A DNA stretch of 10,848 bases from Candidatus Geoarchaeota archaeon. GTDB taxonomy: Archaea > Thermoproteota > Thermoprotei > Gearchaeales > WAQG01. Location of the stretch: NCBI GenBank assembly GCA_015520395.1, contig WAQG01000255.1, forward strand, positions 1-10,848. The letters are read 5' to 3'. Both the position numbers and the translations under genes were made by a program. A model generated the notes under the pieces. It had not been told where the DNA came from, made no database searches, and saw nothing but the letters and a program-made list of their open reading frames with translations. This document shows positions 1 to 6,534 of this stretch, piece after piece; the first letter of the stretch is position 1, and each line of letters starts with the position of its first letter.

Positions 1-1
1 C

Positions 2-1531
2 CCCTTGCTGGTCAGCGGCTATATACTTGGGCCGGAGGTTCTGAACCTCCTGAATCCTGAGAGTATCGGCGTGAATTTCGAGGTGTTGGCAAACCTCCTA
101 ATCCCACTCATACTTTTCAATGAAGGCATGCATATCGAGATAAACTATCTGAGAGCGTACAGGTGGCAAATACTAGCCTTGGCCACCATAGGCGTTATAA
201 TAACGATGGCCGGGCTAGGATTCATAGCCCACCTCCTACTTAAAATAGACCTTCTCCCGGCATTCCTGCTTGGCGCGGTTCTAGCGGCAACTGATCCTGG
301 CGCAGTAATATCGATAACTAGGGGGCTGGAGGTTCTAAGGCCCGGGGCCATAACGGTTGTAGAGGCTGAATCAGCATTTAACGACGCAACCTCGATCGTC
401 CTCACATCCATGTTGATTGGTTTGGCGCTTGGCTCCCAATTTTCGGTTTTAAGCTTCGTATCGGAGTTCGCCAGGCTCTTCTTCGGGGGTATGTTGATAG
501 GCTTCGGGGTCGGCCTGATGTCAGTCGAGCTCATAACAAGGCTCGGCCTTACCGAGCATATGGATTACCTCTCAATAGTCGTATTCTTTGCGGCGTGGGT
601 TATCGCAGAGATGCCGCCCTTTAGAACCAGCGGTGTAACGAGTGTTGTTATAGCTGGTATAGTCATGGCCGCATACATGGAGTCTAGGCTAACGTATTTT
701 GAGTGGAGGAGGGTGATCGATATATGGGAGCACATAGCGTTCCTCTCTGAGGTCCTCATATTTCTGGTGTTGGGTTCCTACATTAGCGTAGCTATTGTGA
801 GGTCGTATCTCCTTGAGGCGCTTGTCATAACGGCGGCGATGATGCTGCTTGCCCGTCCACTCGCGGTCTACGCCTCTACCATAAACAGCGACCTGACCAG
901 CAAAGAGAAGTGGTTTATAGCGGCGGTAGGCGCGAGGGGGGCGATCCCGGCGGCCATGGCCGGACTCGCCGTTTCAAGCAAGGTTTTCGAGGCAAACAGG
1001 ATCTTCGGGATAACCATGACAGCTGTAGTCATATCTCTGGTGGCTGTGAGCCTCATTGCTAAGCCAGTCTCCGTGAGGACGCTGGGGGTCAGGCGCCTCT
1101 CTCCGTGGGTCGAGAAATACTATGAGAAGATAGCCAAGCTCCACTCCTATAGGCACGTGTTAAGGGAGTTAGACGCCATGTACAGGGATGGGGCAATAGA
1201 CCTTGTCACATACAATCTTTTAAGGCGGGAGTATGAGGCCAGGTATAGGACGCTTGAGGAGGAGCTTGGCGACATCGATGAGATTCCCGAGATAAGAGAG
1301 CTGAGGGAGGAGGAGCTCAAGATAATTAAGAGGAGGCTCCAGGAGGTTCAGCTTTCAGCACTTGAGGAGCTTAAGTCGAAGAGCCTCATCCCAACAGCGG
1401 TTTATGAGAAGGTTGTAAAAGAGATAACTCGGAGAGCTAGGCCGGAGGCTGAGGAGGCAGAGTGGAGCCCGATAAAAAGCTTAGGTAAAGCTGTTATATC
1501 GATGCTTAAGGGGAAGGGCGTTAGGAGATAG
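2..1531 (+). CDS. CPA1-family Na+(K+)/H+ antiporter, 5' end cut by window edge
   Basis: Integral membrane secondary transporter that exchanges cytoplasmic Na+ or K+ for protons. The frame is open from base 2; the first in-frame TTG (base 5) falls inside what should be a membrane helix ending in the usual G-x-x-L-G-P turn, so roughly the first 30-50 residues lie left of the window. Counting from that TTG, hallmarks of the family are ATDPGA at 95-100, E-S-A-F-N-D at 122-127 (the Asn-Asp pair is the ion site in NhaP proteins), and GARGAIP at 309-315. About ten hydrophobic segments precede residue 355. The last ~150 residues form a charged, helix-rich cytoplasmic tail with many Glu, Arg and Lys, as seen in several CPA1 members, where such tails regulate transport or assembly. 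Ion specificity cannot be read from sequence. The downstream gene is convergent, so this is the last gene of its transcript. Confidence 0.88.
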   Translation, partial: PLLVSGYILGPEVLNLLNPESIGVNFEVLANLLIPLILFNEGMHIEINYLRAYRWQILALATIGVIITMAGLGFIAHLLLKIDLLPAFLLGAVLAATDPGAVISITRGLEVLRPGAITVVEAESAFNDATSIVLTSMLIGLALGSQFSVLSFVSEFARLFFGGMLIGFGVGLMSVELITRLGLTEHMDYLSIVVFFAAWVIAEMPPFRTSGVTSVVIAGIVMAAYMESRLTYFEWRRVIDIWEHIAFLSEVLIFLVLGSYISVAIVRSYLLEALVITAAMMLLARPLAVYASTINSDLTSKEKWFIAAVGARGAIPAAMAGLAVSSKVFEANRIFGITMTAVVISLVAVSLIAKPVSVRTLGVRRLSPWVEKYYEKIAKLHSYRHVLRELDAMYRDGAIDLVTYNLLRREYEARYRTLEEELGDIDEIPEIRELREEELKIIKRRLQEVQLSALEELKSKSLIPTAVYEKVVKEITRRARPEAEEAEWSPIKSLGKAVISMLKGKGVRR

Positions 1532-1582
1532 CAGGTTTGGCTCTTAGCCGCTTCTATAACTCTTGTTGTATTTGTGGCGGAG

Positions 1583-1620
1583 GGCCTTCCCGCCTACGCT
1601 CATCGGCGGGCTTTTGGGCC
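1583..1620 (+). terminator. Two-tier hairpin in the convergent gap, possible terminator
   Basis: CCCGCC (1589-1594) pairs with GGCGGG (1605-1610) around a 10-base loop, and GGCC at 1583-1586 can pair with GGCC at 1617-1620 outside it. A short T run (CTTTTG) follows the inner stem. The hairpin lies ~55 bases after the antiporter stop and ~130 bases after the amidohydrolase stop on the other strand, so it could end either transcript. Archaeal termination usually needs only T-rich stretches, and the T run here is short, so a structured small RNA is an alternative. No tRNA, SRP or RNase P signature was recognised. The remaining bases of the 218-base gap (1532-1749) show nothing that I can name. 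Confidence 0.35.
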
Positions 1621-1749
1621 AGGAACCCTTCACACAGCTACGCTTCCCCAGATCCTATCAGCCCACACTCTAAGGTAGTTCTATCCAAAGCAAATCCATC
1701 TCTTCATAAGGCCCTTAACACTGCAGAAGCTGCTATACAAATATGCGAT

Positions 1750-3267
1750 TTAGTTAATTTGTCCATTCACAACGCCCATGTATATGTTTAGATTTTTGAG
1801 GTTCCTCCCAGCCTCCTTTACGCTTCTAGCATCGAAGACCACAAAGCTGGCCTCATAGCCCGGCCTTATTATCGATGGCTGAAACCCTGCGATGAGGCTG
1901 GAATAAACAGTGTAGCGCCTCATCGCCTCCACAAAGTTCATTTCCTCCCCTCCAGTGTGCCTTGAGAGTTCTACCCCCACATCCCTACCCCTGGTGACCG
2001 CCGCGTAGAGATGAAAGGTTGGGTTTGGCGTCTCCACAGGGGCATCGGAGCTGAATGCTATTAATGCCCCCGCCTTCTCCATAGTTTTATAGGCATAGAG
2101 ATACCTGGCCCTCCCCTCCCCAACTCTCTTTACCGCCCACTCATCGGACACTATGAACCCGGGCTGAACGGCAATCATAGGTTTTAGCTCTGAGAACATT
2201 TCGAGGATTTCCTCGTTGATTAATGAGGCATGCTCGATGCGATGATTCCTCATCCTGGCTCTCCGGAGCCCCTTCAGAACTTCGTAGACTGCTCGATCCC
2301 CAATGGCGTGGATCGCTGCCCTCAACCCAAGGCTTTCTACCCTGTTAACAAGCCTGGACACAGTCTTTGAATCTAGAAGCAGCCTTCCATTAAGATTAGG
2401 CGCATCACTGTAGGGTGCTGAAAGGGCCGCCGTCCTTCCGCCTAGAGAGCCATCGGCAAACAGTTTTACACCAGCCACATCTACCTTTGGGGGGAGGCCC
2501 TTTAACGCGTTGCCGTCCATGTGGCTTAGAAATTCCTGGTCTAGGTAGACTGAGACTCTTATTGGAACGTCGCCTTTCTTCGCTATGTGCTTGTAAACCT
2601 TTAACTCGTACTCCTTGGCACCCATACTACAGATTCCTCTAATACCCATCCTTGCGAGGCGTCTGAGTGTAGATATCATCAACCCAGTTCCCTTCACAAT
2701 GCTTGGCTTAGGCAGCATCCCGTAAACCTCGTAGACAGCGTCTTCAATTATCAGCCCGGTTGGCCGCCCATCCTCAACCACAACGTCCGGTCTCCCCGAG
2801 CCTAGAAGTCCCGTCATCTCCATAGCCTTAGTGTTGAGAACTGCCAAGTGCCCACATACCCTAAGGAGGAATACTGGCCTATCCGGGACCACCTCGTCGA
2901 GATCCCACCGGGTGGGGCACCTCCGCTCCACCATGGATTCCTGATCCCACCCTCTCCCAACGATCCAGCCCCCCCTTCCCTCGGCCCAAAGCCTAAGCCT
3001 CTCCTTCAGCTCCTCAATGGAGGCTACATCCCTCAGATCAAGCCACTCAGACATCAGCGAGAGCGACATGGGGTGCATATGTGCGTCCACTATTCCCGGA
3101 AATACAAGCCTCCCGTCAAGATCTATGACCCTTTTAGCTTTAATACGTTCGGCAGCCCTGCCCACCGCAACTATCCTCCCATCCCTAACTGCCAGGGCCT
3201 CCACTATCCCCTGCTCCTCATCGAAACTCCATATCTCGGCGTTAGTAACCAGCAGATCGGCGACCAT
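1750..3267 (-). CDS. YtcJ-like amidohydrolase (Amidohydrolase_3 family, COG1574 type)
   Basis: Metal-dependent hydrolase of the amidohydrolase superfamily; cytoplasmic, with no signal peptide. The 505-residue length is usual for the family. The N-terminal beta-sandwich (about 1-55) leads into a TIM barrel with D-A-H-M-H-P at 61-66 (metal-binding HxH), G-R-G-W-D-Q at 104-109, V-K-L-F-A-D-G at 267-273 (the Lys is the likely metal-bridging residue), A-I-H-A-I-G-D at 318-324, R-I-E-H at 343-346 and the catalytic Asp in S-S-D-A-P at 406-410. The C-terminus returns to the sandwich (about 468-505). All expected catalytic residues are present. Relatives include N-substituted formamide deformylase and many uncharacterised archaeal proteins, so the substrate (an amide, ester or cyclic C-N bond) is unknown. 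The ATG at 3267 has no Shine-Dalgarno sequence but a TATA-like box sits ~27 bases upstream, which supports a leaderless start. It lies 32 bases after the mpgS stop on the same strand. Confidence 0.88.
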   Translation of the reverse strand: MVADLLVTNAEIWSFDEEQGIVEALAVRDGRIVAVGRAAERIKAKRVIDLDGRLVFPGIVDAHMHPMSLSLMSEWLDLRDVASIEELKERLRLWAEGRGGWIVGRGWDQESMVERRCPTRWDLDEVVPDRPVFLLRVCGHLAVLNTKAMEMTGLLGSGRPDVVVEDGRPTGLIIEDAVYEVYGMLPKPSIVKGTGLMISTLRRLARMGIRGICSMGAKEYELKVYKHIAKKGDVPIRVSVYLDQEFLSHMDGNALKGLPPKVDVAGVKLFADGSLGGRTAALSAPYSDAPNLNGRLLLDSKTVSRLVNRVESLGLRAAIHAIGDRAVYEVLKGLRRARMRNHRIEHASLINEEILEMFSELKPMIAVQPGFIVSDEWAVKRVGEGRARYLYAYKTMEKAGALIAFSSDAPVETPNPTFHLYAAVTRGRDVGVELSRHTGGEEMNFVEAMRRYTVYSSLIAGFQPSIIRPGYEASFVVFDARSVKEAGRNLKNLNIYMGVVNGQIN

Positions 3268-3290
3268 CGATCTTAAGGCAACATCATGGA

Positions 3291-3298
3291 AATTAAAA
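3291..3298 (-). promoter_or_regulatory. TATA-like box for the amidohydrolase gene
   Basis: On the minus strand TTTTAATT is centred about 27 bases before the ATG at 3267, the distance expected in archaea between a TATA box and a transcript that starts at or next to the start codon. No Shine-Dalgarno sequence precedes the ATG, which fits a leaderless mRNA. The box begins directly after the mpgS stop codon, so the gene could be read both from here and by run-on from mpgS. Prediction from spacing and composition only. Confidence 0.5.
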
Positions 3299-3299
3299 G

Positions 3300-4493
3300 C
3301 TATTCAACCATCACAAAGCTCTCAGACAAATCCTTCATGACATCGATTATCTTCTTAGCCTCAACGCCACGTATGGGTGGGTATCTTCTCGGCTCCGGCA
3401 GGATCTCACCAGGCCTAACAGCCCTCCTGGCGACGAGCTCCTCATATATCCTTCTTCGAAGCTCCTCGTCGGCCAACCGGCTATAATATATGGTTGCGAG
3501 GCTGGCCTTAAGCATCTCTGGAATATGCTCATCGCCCCTCTCCTCATGGATGTGGGGGTTGCGAGGCTCAACCTGGTATACCTCTATCGCATGCTTCATA
3601 ACCTCCTCGAACCTTGGCTTCTTCAAACCAGCATACTCCTCCAGCATGTAGATAAGCTCGTATGGCTCTATGCTAAAGCCGCCGGAGTAACCTATCCTCT
3701 CGGCGAGCGCCATGGTCATCGCATGGTCGCCAGCATTGCTAGTCTTAATTATATCCGACTCGAAGCCCGTGAGCCTTGCCAGCAGGAGATTCATGAAGCG
3801 GTTTGTCACCTCGCTTACCCGCCCCCTCCTCCTAAAGTAGAATCTTTTGCCGACGAACTTCGTCTTGTAGGGCCACTTTATCCTAACCATGGTGTAGGGG
3901 GAGTTCGACATGTAGAAGCCCGTGGCATATATGTCCACATATTCGTTAACGGCGCCCGGTATATAGTTATCCGAGTCAACGAACCCAACATACTCCCTGC
4001 CTATCGCCTTTGCGAGCAGAAGGCCTAGAACCATCCCCTCACCCTTGCCGTTTCTCACAAGCCCGTCCTCCCCTAGGAGGTGTGGATAGCCGGCCTCTAT
4101 GAGCGCATTGCTCCATGCGGGATCCCTCTGGTGAACCATTACGAAGGGGCGTCCTGTGAGGTTGTGGAACTGGAAGATCATGTCCATCTCTATCCTGTAG
4201 TTGTCTGCCACCTGCCTCTCACTGTTAGAAACTATTATCAAAAACGCCTCGTGGGGAATGCCGCTGAGAACCCCCTCAAGTATCTTTGGATTCTCGTTTT
4301 TAACCGGGACGATTATGCTCATCTTGGACTCCAGCTCCTCGATCTCCCCCCTCCCAACGTTAACTATGCCCAGCAAGCCCCTCTTATGGTCGCTTGAAAC
4401 CCCCCCAGTAAGCTCTAGCACGCGCTGAACGTCATATATCTTTAGAGCGCCGAAACGCTCCATGTACCTAGGCATCTCGATCCTCGTCTCCAA
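3300..4493 (-). CDS. mpgS: Mannosyl-3-phosphoglycerate synthase (GT55)
   Basis: Transfers mannose from GDP-mannose to 3-phosphoglycerate, giving mannosyl-3-phosphoglycerate, the first step of the two-step route to mannosylglycerate; soluble, cytoplasmic, metal-dependent. From the TTG at 4493 it has 397 residues, close to the ~394 I recall for Pyrococcus MpgS. Visible landmarks: P-R-Y-M-E-R-F-G near the N-terminus (8-15), I-I-V-P-V-K-N-E at 60-67 opening the GT-A fold, R-N-G-K-G-E-G-M at 147-154, the DxD-like V-D-S-D-N at 172-176, N-A-G-D-H-A-M at 253-259, and P-H-I-H-E-E-R-G-D-E-H at 313-323 carrying the metal-binding His. The open frame runs on to 4655, but that extension overlaps divergent mpgP and matches nothing in the family. 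The start is uncertain: GGAGGTG abuts the TTG, and ATG at 4475 is an alternative. The middle of the DxD reads DSDN where the Pyrococcus enzyme, from memory, has DADN. Confidence 0.95.
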   Translation of the reverse strand: METRIEMPRYMERFGALKIYDVQRVLELTGGVSSDHKRGLLGIVNVGRGEIEELESKMSIIVPVKNENPKILEGVLSGIPHEAFLIIVSNSERQVADNYRIEMDMIFQFHNLTGRPFVMVHQRDPAWSNALIEAGYPHLLGEDGLVRNGKGEGMVLGLLLAKAIGREYVGFVDSDNYIPGAVNEYVDIYATGFYMSNSPYTMVRIKWPYKTKFVGKRFYFRRRGRVSEVTNRFMNLLLARLTGFESDIIKTSNAGDHAMTMALAERIGYSGGFSIEPYELIYMLEEYAGLKKPRFEEVMKHAIEVYQVEPRNPHIHEERGDEHIPEMLKASLATIYYSRLADEELRRRIYEELVARRAVRPGEILPEPRRYPPIRGVEAKKIIDVMKDLSESFVMVE

Positions 4494-4500
4494 CACCTCC
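4494..4500 (-). promoter_or_regulatory. Shine-Dalgarno sequence of mpgS, oddly placed
   Basis: On the minus strand GGAGGTG, a perfect match to the archaeal 16S anti-Shine-Dalgarno, directly abuts the TTG codon at 4493, which is too close for normal initiation. A codon six bases further on is ACG (4487-4485), and it aligns with the Met that starts Pyrococcus MpgS. The next ATG (4475) has its own weaker GAGG at 4485-4482. The ribosome site is clear, but which codon it serves is not. Confidence 0.6.
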
Positions 4501-4532
4501 GACCCTGAGTAACTGGTGGGAAACCGAACCCC

Positions 4533-4545
4533 TATAGTATATATG
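4533..4545. promoter_or_regulatory. Shared TATA region between mpgS and mpgP
   Basis: The AT-only run TATAGTATATAT (4533-4544) sits in the 79-base spacer between the two divergent genes. Read on the plus strand, TATATA is centred ~31 bases before the mpgP ATG at 4573, giving a nearly leaderless transcript. Read on the minus strand it would place a start near 4514, leaving a ~20-base leader that contains the mpgS GGAGGTG. One AT element, or two overlapping ones, may therefore drive both genes. AAATTTAAA at 4555-4563 is too close to mpgP to be its TATA box. Confidence 0.5.
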
Positions 4546-4572
4546 GCATCTCCCAAATTTAAACCCTGGATC

Positions 4573-5397
4573 ATGTCTAAGAGGCTTGGAGGCGGGGGCT
4601 CTGGGCACAGATACATCATAGTAACGGATCTAGATGGCACTCTCCTCGACGACACTTACTCATACGGCCCTCTCGCCCCCCTCATAGGGAGACTGAGGCG
4701 CATGGGCATACCGGTGATTTTCTGTTCGTCCAAGACTAGGCTGGAGCAGGAGTACTACAGGAGGCTCCTGGGGATACGCGACCCATTCATAGTTGAGAAC
4801 GGCGCAGCCATATACCTTCCAGAAGAGGCCGGGCCCTGGGGGGAGGGACTGAAACGCAGAAATGGGTACTACGTCCTGGAGCTCGGCATCCCCGTGGACA
4901 AGCTAAAGGAGGCTCTGGCCCCGGTCATGGATAGGCTCAGGAACTATGTGGAGTGGGTTCACGAGATGACGCCAGAGAAAATAGTCAAGCTAACAGGCCT
5001 CCCACCAGAGCAGGTACCGTTGATGCTCAGCAGGGAGTACTCCCTGGCTCTAAGACCCCTCAAAAACCCAGAAGCCGTCAGAAGGCTGATTGAGAGTGTT
5101 GGGCTGAGATGCCTCATGGGGTCGAGGCTCTGCCTGGTATGCGGGCAACACGACAAGGGGGTTGCCGTTAGACGACTAAGGGAGCTTTATGAGGCTCGAA
5201 TGGAAAACCCAGTCTTAGTGGGGATCGGGGACTCCACAAACGACATAGAGATGCTGAGAACGGTTGACATACCGGTACTCCTTGGCGGGAGCCAAGAGTT
5301 AAGAAGGGCTGTGGGGCGGGAAGACCTAGTGGCCATCGAGGAGAAAGGCCCAAAAGGCTGGGCCCAAGCAATCAAACTCATCATCAAAATACCTTAA
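4573..5397 (+). CDS. mpgP: Mannosyl-3-phosphoglycerate phosphatase (HAD family)
   Basis: Removes phosphate from mannosyl-3-phosphoglycerate to release mannosylglycerate; soluble, Mg2+-dependent HAD hydrolase with a Cof/MPGP-type cap. With the ATG at 4573 it has 274 residues, somewhat longer than the ~240-residue Pyrococcus enzyme. Motif I is T-D-L-D-G-T at 18-23 (nucleophile D18, acid/base D20); motif II is S-S-K-T-R at 52-56 followed by E-Q-E-Y-Y; then V-E-N-G-A-A-I at 74-80; the cap holds T-P-E-K-I-V-K-L-T-G at 133-142 and R-E-Y-S at 154-157; motif III Lys is in H-D-K-G at 193-196; motif IV is G-I-G-D-S-T-N-D at 217-224. These cap motifs separate MpgP from general Cof phosphatases. The frame is open back to a GTG at 4516, but that stretch carries the TATA region. 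Start codon use is leaderless or nearly so; no Shine-Dalgarno is seen. Confidence 0.93.
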   Translation: MSKRLGGGGSGHRYIIVTDLDGTLLDDTYSYGPLAPLIGRLRRMGIPVIFCSSKTRLEQEYYRRLLGIRDPFIVENGAAIYLPEEAGPWGEGLKRRNGYYVLELGIPVDKLKEALAPVMDRLRNYVEWVHEMTPEKIVKLTGLPPEQVPLMLSREYSLALRPLKNPEAVRRLIESVGLRCLMGSRLCLVCGQHDKGVAVRRLRELYEARMENPVLVGIGDSTNDIEMLRTVDIPVLLGGSQELRRAVGREDLVAIEEKGPKGWAQAIKLIIKIP

Positions 5398-5519
5398 AGG
5401 CGAATTGTGGCGCCGCTAGACACCAGTCTTGGGGATGCCCGTTAAATGTTAGATGTATGATGGGGCTGATGATTCTTGTCATGTACAGTTAAGAAAATGT
5501 GGATATATTCTAATGTGCT

Positions 5520-5547
5520 GGCTTGATGAAAGTTTAAAGAATAAGCC
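5520..5547. repeat. Small inverted repeat upstream of the ABC operon promoter
   Basis: GGCTT at 5520-5524 is matched by AAGCC at 5543-5547, 18 bases apart, ending ~22 bases before the TATA box. Its position would suit an operator for an activator or repressor, but five-base arms can arise by chance and no regulator gene lies nearby. Confidence 0.25.
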
Positions 5548-5568
5548 TTGAGATTTACTGAACAAAAA

Positions 5569-5582
5569 TATAAATTTTTATA
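5569..5582 (+). promoter_or_regulatory. TATA box of the ABC operon
   Basis: TATAAATTTTTATA lies 26-39 bases before the ATG at 5608. The 3' half, TTTATA (5577-5582), is centred ~28 bases upstream, which puts transcription at or within a few bases of the ATG. An A-rich tract just before it could serve as the BRE. No Shine-Dalgarno sequence precedes the ATG, in line with a leaderless mRNA. This is the best-formed promoter in the window. Confidence 0.65.
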
Positions 5583-5607
5583 CCGGTAGTGCGATCTTAG
5601 GGTTGCT

Positions 5608-6534
5608 ATGGCAGAGGACGTGCTCAGGGCTGAAGCTCTGGTCAAAAGGTTTGGCTCGGTCAAAGCCCTTAACGGCCTAAACCTTGAGGTTAGGAGTGGC
5701 AGAATCTTCGGTTTGATTGGGCCTAACGGGGCCGGGAAGACCACGACGATAAAGATAGCCCTCGGGCTTCTCAGGGCCGACAACGGGAGGATGACCGTTT
5801 TTGGTGAGGATCCATGGGATAACCCTAGGATCCGGAGCCAGATAGGGTTCCTTCATGAGAAACCCAGCTTTCCAAAGGCCATGAAGGGGCTGGAGTACCT
5901 CACCAGGGTTGCCCGAATATACGGGATGCCAAACCCCGAGGAGGTCGCCCTAAAGTACCTCAGGCTCGTGGGTCTGGAGCCTGCCGCAAACAGGGCGATC
6001 AAAGGTTACTCGGCTGGGATGGTGCAGAGGCTGGGGATCGCGCAGGCCCTGCTCCCGGAGCCCCAGCTAGTGATTTTAGATGAGCCGACATCGAACCTCG
6101 ACCCTCAGGCTAGGAGCGAGCTGCTTGACCTCATATACAACCTTCACCGGGATCTGGGCGTGACGTTCATAATATCCTCCCATGTCCTCCCGGAGCTGAG
6201 CAAGATATGTGACGAGGTTGCGTTGATCTACAGGGGTAGGGTTTATGTTCAGGCCGCTGTGGATGAGGTGAGGGAGAAGCTCGCGCTGAGGGTCTTCAGG
6301 ATCATGGTTGACAGGCCGGAGGACATGATACGGGGGTTAGAGGGCATCAGCTATATCAAAAACGTCTCTATGAGGGGGCGAGACATCTTCGTGGAGGTTG
6401 AAGCCGGGCACGATTACGAGATTTACAGGGACGTCGCCGACGTGGCTGAGAGGATGGGTGTGGCGCTTCAGGGGATTGAGAGCAGGGTTGTCGGGCTTGA
6501 GGAGCTCTTCAGGAGGGTGGTGAGCGGTGGGTAA
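5608..6534 (+). CDS. ABC-2 type transporter ATP-binding protein
   Basis: Cytoplasmic ATPase that powers the membrane protein encoded next to it. The 308 residues match the usual size of drug/Na+-exporter type (NatA/CcmA-like) ATPases. Walker A is G-P-N-G-A-G-K-T-T at 38-46; the Q-loop region reads F-L-H-E-K-P at 81-86, with Glu where most ABC proteins have Gln; the signature is Y-S-A-G-M at 134-138; Walker B is L-V-I-L-D-E-P at 154-160; the D-loop Asp is at 165; and the switch His is H192 in S-S-H. Residues ~225-308 form the C-terminal accessory domain common in this class. The variant Q-loop and signature are frequent in ABC-2 type ATPases, so the protein is expected to be active. First gene of the operon, overlapping the permease gene by 8 bases. 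Substrate not predictable. Confidence 0.93.
   Translation: MAEDVLRAEALVKRFGSVKALNGLNLEVRSGRIFGLIGPNGAGKTTTIKIALGLLRADNGRMTVFGEDPWDNPRIRSQIGFLHEKPSFPKAMKGLEYLTRVARIYGMPNPEEVALKYLRLVGLEPAANRAIKGYSAGMVQRLGIAQALLPEPQLVILDEPTSNLDPQARSELLDLIYNLHRDLGVTFIISSHVLPELSKICDEVALIYRGRVYVQAAVDEVREKLALRVFRIMVDRPEDMIRGLEGISYIKNVSMRGRDIFVEVEAGHDYEIYRDVADVAERMGVALQGIESRVVGLEELFRRVVSGG

Larger units (their letters stand above)
5398..5607 (+). other. Intergenic region before the ABC operon
   Basis: This 210-base stretch is clearly more AT-rich than the genes on either side, especially from 5480 to 5582. It carries the operon promoter (TATA box near 5569-5582) and a short inverted repeat upstream of it. I see no tRNA, no convincing C/D-box RNA and no open frame that looks like a gene. 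Confidence 0.6.

Noticed and set aside
1583..1660. tRNA or SRP RNA in the antiporter/amidohydrolase gap
   Set aside because: GGGTTCCTGGCCC on the minus strand resembles a T arm but lacks the TTCRA loop, and no acceptor or D arm can be built around it.
1537..1791. Open frame of 84 codons on the plus strand with a Cys-Cys-Ile-Cys run
   Set aside because: TTG start with no ribosome site, low-complexity composition, and its 3' part overlaps the amidohydrolase on the other strand. It looks like a chance frame in the spacer.
3525..4028. 167-codon plus-strand frame opposite mpgS
   Set aside because: Antisense shadow of a strongly supported gene; no domain motif and no ribosome site.
4516..4572. 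Upstream GTG start for mpgP
   Set aside because: It would place coding sequence over the TATA region, and the added 19 residues lack any family match; HAD motif I normally begins near the N-terminus.
4494..4655. N-terminal extension of mpgS to 4655
   Set aside because: The extra 54 residues are Pro/Ser-rich, match nothing in the family and lie over the start of divergent mpgP and the promoter.
5347..5364. GGCCC/GGGCC hairpin near the end of mpgP as a terminator
   Set aside because: It lies inside the coding sequence ahead of the stop and has no T run after it; probably a chance product of codon use.
5466..5561. C/D-box small RNA (TGATGA at 5467-5472, TTGATGA at 5523-5529, CTGA at 5558-5561)
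   Set aside because: The outer boxes are ~95 bases apart, too long for archaeal sRNAs of 50-65 bases; the inner C'-D pair is too short to stand alone, no D' box is seen, and the D box runs into the promoter.
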